Of a DNA stretch of 45,087 nt, positions 37,522 to 45,087 are shown in pieces. Positions within the stretch are counted from its first letter, which is position 1; the number at the start of each line of letters is the position of its first letter. A program made the translations under genes and the position numbers. Source of the DNA: Halomonas sp. 707D7 (GTDB taxonomy: Bacteria; Pseudomonadota; Gammaproteobacteria; Pseudomonadales; Halomonadaceae); the NCBI RefSeq assembly GCF_024158715.1, contig NZ_JAMZBC010000007.1, forward strand, positions 1-45,087. The letters run 5' to 3'. Below the pieces are notes generated by a model, which worked only from the letters and a program-made list of their open reading frames with translations, was not told where the DNA came from and made no database searches.

Positions 37522-38100
37522 ATGGCCAAACTGGACAAAGAAACCCTCGAGTCGCTGGATTCCATGCGCGAATTGATGGACAACGCCGACTGCCTGATCT
37601 CCCAGACGCAGGTCGAGCAGGCGCTGGATCGCATGGCCGAGGCCATCACTGCGGATCTCGGCGACAAGCTGCCGGTGTTTTATTGCGTGATGAACGGCGG
37701 ACTGATCACCACCGGGCATCTGTTGACCCGGCTCGGTTTCCCGCTCGAGGTGGACTACCTGCACGCCACGCGCTATCGCAACGAGCTGCGCGGCGGCGAG
37801 CTCTTCTGGCGCGTCTCGCCGGAGGTGCCGATGGCCGGGCGTCACGTGGTGATCATCGACGACATCCTCGACGAGGGTGCGACCCTGGCGGCGATTCTCA
37901 AGTACTGCGAAGAGGCCCAGGCGGCGAGTGTCTCGACCGCCGTGCTGGTCGACAAGCAGCACGATCGCAAGGCGGTGCCCGGCCTCAAGGCCGACTACTG
38001 CGGCCTCGAGGTGGCGGACCGCTACGTGTTCGGCTTCGGCATGGACTACAAGGGCTACTGGCGCAACGCCCCGGGCATCTTTGCGCCCAAGGGCCTGTAA
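37522..38100 (+). CDS. hpt: hypoxanthine-guanine phosphoribosyltransferase
   Basis: A 192-residue type I PRTase that makes IMP and GMP from hypoxanthine and guanine. The PRPP loop is VVIIDDILDEGATL (about residues 111-124). VFYCVMNGGLITTGHLL is the PPi loop region, and KADYCGLEVADRYVFGFGMD holds the base-binding segment. The start is ATG 37522 (MAKLDKETLE) with GGAG six bases upstream. Third salvage PRTase for purines in this window, with apt and gpt. Annotated in the family as Hpt; a strict hypoxanthine preference cannot be judged. It follows nagZ and converges on ppsR. Confidence 0.93.
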   Translation: MAKLDKETLESLDSMRELMDNADCLISQTQVEQALDRMAEAITADLGDKLPVFYCVMNGGLITTGHLLTRLGFPLEVDYLHATRYRNELRGGELFWRVSPEVPMAGRHVVIIDDILDEGATLAAILKYCEEAQAASVSTAVLVDKQHDRKAVPGLKADYCGLEVADRYVFGFGMDYKGYWRNAPGIFAPKGL

Positions 38101-38116
38101 CGTTTTTTGTCGGAAT

Positions 38117-38160
38117 CCGGCCTCGCTAGCGCGGTGAAAAACGCCGCGCGAGGCCGGTTT
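38117..38160 (+). terminator. hairpin after hpt, overlapping the ppsR 3' end
   Basis: CCGGCCTCGC ... GCGAGGCCGG (10-bp stem) with TTT after it on the plus strand. The structure spans the ppsR stop codon and its last codons, so terminator and coding sequence share bases. Confidence 0.5.
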
Positions 38161-38959
38161 CGGCGATCATGCGCGTCGAGATCTCCTCGATCGAGAAGCG
38201 CGTGGTGTCGATGAAGGGAATGTTCATCGAGCGGTAGAGCGCCGCCGCCTGTTCCACTTCCTGCACGCACTGGTCGATCGAGCTGTAGCGGCTGTTGGGC
38301 CGGCGCTCGTTGCGAATCGCCGAGAGCCTGCGCGCATCGATGGTCAGCCCGAACAGCTTGTGGCGGTGCGGGGCGAGCACGCGGGGGAGCTTGAGGCTGC
38401 CATCCTCGTCCAGATCGTCCTCGGTCAGCGGGTAATTGGCCGCGCGGATGCCGAACTGCAGCGCCAGATAGAGCGACGTCGGGGTCTTGCCGCAGCGCGA
38501 CACGCCGACCAGGATCACGTCCGCCTGATCGTACTGGTGGGTGCGGGCGCCGTCGTCGTTGTCGAGGGCAAAGTGCACCGAGTGGATGCGATCCATGTAG
38601 ACGTCGTCGCTGCCGATCGCATGAGTGCGGCCCACACTGTAGGACGAGTGGGTCTCGAGCTCCTGCTCCAGAGGCTCGAGAAAGGTCGAGAAGACGTCGA
38701 CCTTGAACCCCTGGGCCTGGCGAATCACGTCGCGGATCTGCTGGTCAACGATGGTGTCGATGATGATCGGCCGCTGGCCATCGCGACTGGCGGTGGCGTC
38801 GATGATGTCCGCCAGCGCCCGAGCCTTTTCGATCGTATCGATATAGGGCTTGGTCAGCATCGTGATCTCGACGCCGCTGAACTGGGCCAAAAGGCTTCGT
38901 CCCAGGCTTTCGGCGGTGATGCCCGTGCCGTCGGAAATGAAAAACGCCGTGCGCTTCAT
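38126..38959 (-). CDS. ppsR: phosphoenolpyruvate synthase regulatory protein (kinase/pyrophosphorylase)
   Basis: A 277-residue DUF299 protein. It inactivates PpsA by ADP-dependent phosphorylation of a Thr next to the catalytic His, and reactivates it by Pi-dependent removal. [20 protein letters not shown] at the N-terminus and the P-loop [15 protein letters not shown] are the family hallmarks; [10 protein letters not shown] and [14 protein letters not shown] follow. The start is ATG 38959 with GGAGAG seven bases upstream. It is divergent from ppsA, its target, a conserved arrangement in gammaproteobacteria. Confidence 0.96.
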   Translation of the reverse strand: MKRTAFFISDGTGITAESLGRSLLAQFSGVEITMLTKPYIDTIEKARALADIIDATASRDGQRPIIIDTIVDQQIRDVIRQAQGFKVDVFSTFLEPLEQELETHSSYSVGRTHAIGSDDVYMDRIHSVHFALDNDDGARTHQYDQADVILVGVSRCGKTPTSLYLALQFGIRAANYPLTEDDLDEDGSLKLPRVLAPHRHKLFGLTIDARRLSAIRNERRPNSRYSSIDQCVQEVEQAAALYRSMNIPFIDTTRFSIEEISTRMIAETGLARRFSPR

Positions 38960-39265
38960 GGCTTTCTCTCCATCGTTTCTCTTTATCGTCGCTCGTGGAA
39001 TCGAGGCTTCATTCTCACCGCTTCTTTGCATCGGCACAACGTGTCGCAAATGCACTGGCCAAGGCCGCCCCTGGAAGGGCGACTACAGGAAACCCCTTGA
39101 AGGCCCGTGTGTTGTAAAAAACCTTCAGTGACTTCGCGGTTAGACTAATGGCGAATACGAGGGGGCGGTGATAGGGTGACACGCTCAATGGCAGGGGTCG
39201 ATCCGGCGAGCGTCCATGGCCTCGCCGACGGATTCAACCCAGGGTGACGATAAAAGGGGTGTTGC
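38960..39265. other. ppsR-ppsA divergent control region
   Basis: No gene in these 306 bases. It must hold both promoters. The visible structure is a bipartite dyad at 39025-39050: TTTGC-ATC-GGCAC-AAC-GTGTC-GCAAA, a possible operator. TTAGACTAAT near 39140 is a possible -10 region for ppsA. I do not see a convincing Cra/FruR site (TGAATCGATTCA). Confidence 0.4.
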
Positions 39266-41638
<2,373 letters not shown>

Positions 41639-41664
41639 GCCTGACTCGATGATTGCGTTAATTT

Positions 41665-41697
41665 GCGCCCGGCCATTGTGCCGGGCGCAGGCGTTTT
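41665..41697 (+). terminator. probable terminator after ppsA
   Basis: A 9-bp stem (GCGCCCGGC / GCCGGGCGC), 6-base loop, then AGGCGTTTT; the T run is short and set back, so moderate strength. Confidence 0.55.
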
Positions 41698-41797
41698 ATA
41701 GGCTAGCTTGAAACGGGGCAGGCGCCCTTCGTTCACCGAATCGTTCAACCCGGCCCGCTCAAGTCGGACCATGCCGGCCAGATATCCAGGAGAGATC

Positions 41798-43588
41798 ATG
41801 CTGCCACGCAGGGCGACGTTACCCTTGACCGGCCTATTGCTGGTACCCCTCTACAGCTTCGGCTTCACCTACGACACGCCCGCCGTCACCCCGGAAGTGG
41901 GCTCCGGCTACGAGGAAAAACCCGGCTGGGCCTTCGACGAGTTCGCGGTGGCCGCCGCCAATCCGCTCGCCGCCGACGCCGGTCGGCAGATCCTTGCGGC
42001 CGGCGGCAATGCCATCGACGCGGCGATCGCCGTGCAGATGGTATTGACGCTGGTCGAGCCGCAGTCCAGCGGCATCGGCGGCGGCGCCTTCTTGATGTAC
42101 GCCGAGGGTACCAATGTCGAGGCCTTCGATGGGCGTGAAACCGCGCCCCGGGCGGCGACGGAAACGATGTTCATGGACGATGGCGAGCCCATCGCGTTCA
42201 TGGACGCCGTGGTCAGCGGTCAGGCGGTGGGCGTGCCCGGCACGCTGAAGATGCTCGAGACCGCCCACGCCGCCCACGGCAAGCTCGACTGGGAGACGCT
42301 GTTCGTGCCCGCCATCACGCTTGCCGAAGAGGGCTTTCCTGTCAGCCAGCGCCTGCACACCAGCATTGCCGAGGACCCGGCGCTGGGCGACGATCCGCTC
42401 GCCGGCGCCTTCTACTTCGATGAGAACGGCGAGCCGCTCGAGGTCGGCGAAACGCTGACCAACCCGGCGCTGGCGGCGATCTTGCGCATGATCGCCAAGC
42501 AGGGCAGCCAAGCCTTCTACGAAGGCGAAGTGGCGCGCGATCTCGTCGAGCGCGTCACGAATCATCCCACCCGCCCGGGCGCCATGACGCTCGAGGATCT
42601 CGCCGACTACGAAAGCGTGACGCGCGATGCCCTCTGCACGCCCTGGCAGCAGTGGCGTGTCTGCGGCTTCCCGCCGCCCTCCTCGGGGCATATCACCGTG
42701 ATGCAGATTCTCGGCATGCTCGATGACCAGCCGATGATCGAGGCCCCGCTGGATAACGGCGTGGCGAGCGCCAGTTGGCTTCACCAGTTCCTGGAAGCGT
42801 CACGGCTGGCCTTCGCCGATCGTAACCGCTACATCGGCGACCCGGATTTCGTCGAGGCGCCGGGGGGTGACTGGGCGACGATGCTTGCGCCGGATTATCT
42901 GGAGCGCCGCAGTCAGCTGATCGAAGAAAGCAGCATGGGCGATACCGCCGAGCCCGGCAATCCCGGCGAGTTCGTGGTGAGCTACGCCTCCCAGCCGACC
43001 CAGCCCGAGTACGGCACCAGCCATGTCAGCATCGTCGACGAAGACGGCAATGCCGTGGCCATGACCACCACCATCGAGCAGGCCTTCGGCTCGCGGATCA
43101 TGGCCGACGGCGGCACGGGCCTGCCCGGCGGCTACCTGCTCAACAACGAGATGACCGACTTCTCCTTCACTCCGGAGATCGACGGCGAGCCGGTGGCCAA
43201 CCGCATCGAGCCCGGCAAGCGCCCGCGCTCGAGCATGAGCCCGACCCTGGTGTTCGACCAGGAGAGCGGCGATTTCGTGGCGAGCCTCGGCTCGCCCGGC
43301 GGCGCGGCGATCATCCACTACACTGCGCGCACGCTCATGGCCATGCGCGACTGGGGCCTGAGCGCCCAGGAAGCGCTCAACCTGCCCCACGCGGTGACGC
43401 TCGGCGGCGATGTCTGGCTGGAGGAGGGGCGCTTTCCTGAAGCCACCATCGGCTCGCTCATCGAGCGTGGCCACAATGTCAGCGAACGCGAGCTGACCAG
43501 CGGCCTGCAGGCGATTCGTCGCCTCGAGGACGGCACCTTGTTCGGCGGTGCCGATCCGCGCCGTGAAGGCGTGGTGGAAGGCGAGTGA
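41798..43588 (+). CDS. ggt: gamma-glutamyltransferase / glutathione hydrolase
   Basis: A 596-residue Ntn hydrolase, made as a precursor that cuts itself into two chains. The new N-terminal nucleophile should be Thr407 in EYGTSHVSIVDEDGNAV; E. coli has GTTHFSV. Substrate-binding parts are VEPQSSGIGGGAFLMY, FDGRETAP, RPRSSMSPTLVFD and LGSPGGAAIIHY. A hydrophobic N-terminus (LPLTGLLLVPLYSFGF) is a likely signal peptide, placing the enzyme in the periplasm, where it cleaves glutathione and other gamma-glutamyl compounds. ATG 41798 follows AGGAG closely; an ATG at 41771 and frame up to 41708 are alternatives. It converges on the GDPD gene with a 9-base gap. Confidence 0.93.
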   Translation: MLPRRATLPLTGLLLVPLYSFGFTYDTPAVTPEVGSGYEEKPGWAFDEFAVAAANPLAADAGRQILAAGGNAIDAAIAVQMVLTLVEPQSSGIGGGAFLMYAEGTNVEAFDGRETAPRAATETMFMDDGEPIAFMDAVVSGQAVGVPGTLKMLETAHAAHGKLDWETLFVPAITLAEEGFPVSQRLHTSIAEDPALGDDPLAGAFYFDENGEPLEVGETLTNPALAAILRMIAKQGSQAFYEGEVARDLVERVTNHPTRPGAMTLEDLADYESVTRDALCTPWQQWRVCGFPPPSSGHITVMQILGMLDDQPMIEAPLDNGVASASWLHQFLEASRLAFADRNRYIGDPDFVEAPGGDWATMLAPDYLERRSQLIEESSMGDTAEPGNPGEFVVSYASQPTQPEYGTSHVSIVDEDGNAVAMTTTIEQAFGSRIMADGGTGLPGGYLLNNEMTDFSFTPEIDGEPVANRIEPGKRPRSSMSPTLVFDQESGDFVASLGSPGGAAIIHYTARTLMAMRDWGLSAQEALNLPHAVTLGGDVWLEEGRFPEATIGSLIERGHNVSERELTSGLQAIRRLEDGTLFGGADPRREGVVEGE

Positions 43589-43597
43589 TCGCCCGGA

Positions 43598-45087
43598 TTA
43601 CTCGCGCAGCCAGTTGCGCAGCTTGACGAGGATGATACCGCCGTCGCTCAGCGCGCGGCGGTCCTCGATCAGCTCGCTCAGCCGCTCCGGGTAGTCGGTG
43701 ATGATGGCATCCACCCCCAGGTCGATCAGGGTGGACATGCGCGCGCGGTCATTCACCGTCCAGGCGTGGATCTCATAGCCGTAGAGGCCGGCGAGTTCGA
43801 TCTCGCGCCGGGTGATGCGGTTGTGGCGAAGCCCCAGCGCATCGAAGCGAGTTCGATCGAGCGTGCCCGGCAGTATCAGCTGCGCCAGCAGGGTGACGCG
43901 AATTTCCGGCGCGCGGGCCTTGATCGTCTCGATCAGCCCCGGCGTCATGGTCGCCAGGCGCATCTCCATGAAAGCATTGGGGAAGCCGCATTCGCTCATG
44001 CCGGTCAGGGCGCTTTCCTGCGTCGCCCAGCAGCGGTAGCGAATGTCCGACTCGACCTCCAGCGCGTCCATTACCGCCTCGGCCAGGCGCGGCTCGTCGC
44101 CGCGGCTGGCCTTCATGTCGATCATCAGCCCCGCCTTGCCACGCACCACGGCGAGCGTCTCGTCGAGCCCGGCGATTCGCTCGCCCACGAAGGCGTCGCC
44201 GAACCAGCTACCGATATCGAAGTCGGCGAGCTCCTCGCGGGTCAGCTCGTCCAGGTCGCGCTCGTCGCCGGTCAGGCGCGCAAGGCTTCGGTCGTGGTAG
44301 AGCATGACCTGATCATCGGCGCTCAGGCGAACGTCGAGCTCGACGTAGTCGGCGCGGTCTTCGAGCGCCTGGCGCACGGCGGCCAGCGTGTTCTCCGGCG
44401 CCACCATCGAGCTGCCCCGGTGGGCGATCACCGCCACGTTGTCGCGAATCTCGAAGCTGTTGAGGATCCACCACGCCTGGAGGGCCGCGAACGCCAGCAC
44501 GAAGAGCTCTATCGCCCAGGCGAGCCGACCGGACGAGGGTCCGGCTTGCGGCAAGGTGGAAGAGGAGGGCGCGCGACCCGCCAACTGCTGGTAGAGGCAG
44601 GCGGAGAGCAGGGCATTAGCGGCGATGCCCAGGAAGGTGATGGTCAGCGTGATCAGCACGTAGCCGGTGAGGTAGGCGAGCATGGCCGGAATCAGTACCG
44701 CGGTGTGCTCCGGCAGCCACCATAGAAACGGCGTGACCACCAGGTCGAACAGCCAGGTGATCAGCACCGGCAGCGCCACGATCAGCACCAGAAGGGTCAG
44801 CACCGCCGCGGCGATCGAGCGGCGCCATCCACGGGTGAGGGTGACGCTGCGGCCCAGGGCGGCGAGCGGCGATGCGCCCTCGATGGCCACCAGCGGTAGC
44901 GCCAGCACCCAGCGCAGGTAGAGCCAGGCGGCGAGGCACATCCAGCCAAGCACCAGCGGCAGCGCGCAGGCCAGGAAGTACCACAGCACCGGCGGGCGGA
45001 CGCGCTGCAGGTAGTAGGGCTCCAGCCCGCTGAGAAACCCGTCGTACAGCCCGGCGATCGCGAGCATGAACGGCGCGAGCAGCACAA
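43598..45087 (-). CDS. glycerophosphodiester phosphodiesterase with N-terminal membrane domain (5' end outside window)
   Basis: At least 496 residues are visible; the start lies beyond base 45087. The first 260 or so visible residues are a membrane domain with about six helices, of the kind found in membrane-bound GDPDs. The C-terminal 250 residues are a GDPD catalytic barrel: IAHRGSSMVAPENT (catalytic His and Glu), YVELDVRLSADDQVMLYHD, GLMIDMKAS and the C-terminal IHAWTVND and GVDAIITDYPE motifs. It hydrolyses glycerophosphodiesters to glycerol-3-phosphate and an alcohol; with the membrane domain it may act on lipid-linked substrates or lipoteichoic-like polymers, which is not certain in a Gram-negative. 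Confidence 0.9.
   Translation of the reverse strand, partial: VLLAPFMLAIAGLYDGFLSGLEPYYLQRVRPPVLWYFLACALPLVLGWMCLAAWLYLRWVLALPLVAIEGASPLAALGRSVTLTRGWRRSIAAAVLTLLVLIVALPVLITWLFDLVVTPFLWWLPEHTAVLIPAMLAYLTGYVLITLTITFLGIAANALLSACLYQQLAGRAPSSSTLPQAGPSSGRLAWAIELFVLAFAALQAWWILNSFEIRDNVAVIAHRGSSMVAPENTLAAVRQALEDRADYVELDVRLSADDQVMLYHDRSLARLTGDERDLDELTREELADFDIGSWFGDAFVGERIAGLDETLAVVRGKAGLMIDMKASRGDEPRLAEAVMDALEVESDIRYRCWATQESALTGMSECGFPNAFMEMRLATMTPGLIETIKARAPEIRVTLLAQLILPGTLDRTRFDALGLRHNRITRREIELAGLYGYEIHAWTVNDRARMSTLIDLGVDAIITDYPERLSELIEDRRALSDGGIILVKLRNWLRE

Overview
The window is a GC-rich, gene-dense stretch of a gammaproteobacterial chromosome, most likely Halomonas or a close relative (Halomonadaceae). 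This is inferred from Pseudomonas/E. coli-like gene orders (dedD-cvpA-purF-metZ, apbC-dcd, purN-purM facing perM-hda, lexA facing psrA then nagZ, ppsR facing ppsA), from acidic proteins and linkers, and from E. coli-like protein sequences. I see no phage, transposon, CRISPR array or broken gene. The first gene (SPOR protein) and the last (membrane GDPD) are cut by the window ends.

Layout. 1-3.8 kb: SPOR protein, cvpA, purF, metZ. 4-6.7 kb: cytochrome b561, a YceI protein and a MATE exporter. 6.7-10.5 kb (minus): NCS2 permease, aspartate/aromatic aminotransferase, PAS-GGDEF cyclase. 10.7-13.4 kb: membrane-anchored coiled-coil protein, apbC, dcd. 13.5-17.3 kb: purMN (minus) against perM-hda (plus). 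17.4-19.9 kb: fumC and a membrane-anchored EEP-fold protein. 20.0-20.2 kb: two identical tRNA-Val(GAC) genes. 20.3-23.6 kb (minus): metN-metI-metQ, then free-methionine-sulfoxide reductase. 23.7-28.4 kb: riboflavin synthase, azgA-apt-gpt-ung, upp. 28.5-31.5 kb: uraA, mobB, a moaC-moaD fusion, moaE. 31.5-34.2 kb: RNase J (minus) and purU. 34.3-38.1 kb: lexA (minus), then psrA, a YkuD protein, nagZ and hpt. 38.1-41.7 kb: ppsR and ppsA, divergent. 41.8-45.1 kb: gamma-glutamyltransferase and membrane GDPD.

The strongest non-coding signal is in the metNIQ leader. On the minus strand, a promoter with a perfect TTGACA -35 box is followed by an RNA that matches the SAM-II (SAM-alpha) riboswitch in its P1 helix, GAUUU, AUUGC and GCUAAAAGGG elements, and the P2 pseudoknot can be drawn. 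An intrinsic terminator follows directly. This is a complete SAM-sensing attenuator on a methionine importer in a gammaproteobacterium, with an extra hairpin in loop L3. Other points of interest are the MoaC-MoaD fusion, a signal-less YkuD enzyme between psrA and nagZ that fits a cytoplasmic peptidoglycan-recycling LD-carboxypeptidase, a PsrA-type operator in front of psrA, tandem imperfect SOS boxes in front of lexA, and an RNase J homologue.

The genes work largely in nucleotide supply: de novo purines (purF, purM, purN, and purU for formate), purine salvage (azgA, apt, gpt, hpt), pyrimidine salvage (upp, uraA), dUTP supply (dcd) and uracil removal from DNA (ung). Methionine and sulfur metabolism (metZ, metNIQ, msrC), molybdopterin synthesis (mobB, moaCD, moaE) and gluconeogenesis (ppsA with its regulator ppsR) make up most of the rest.
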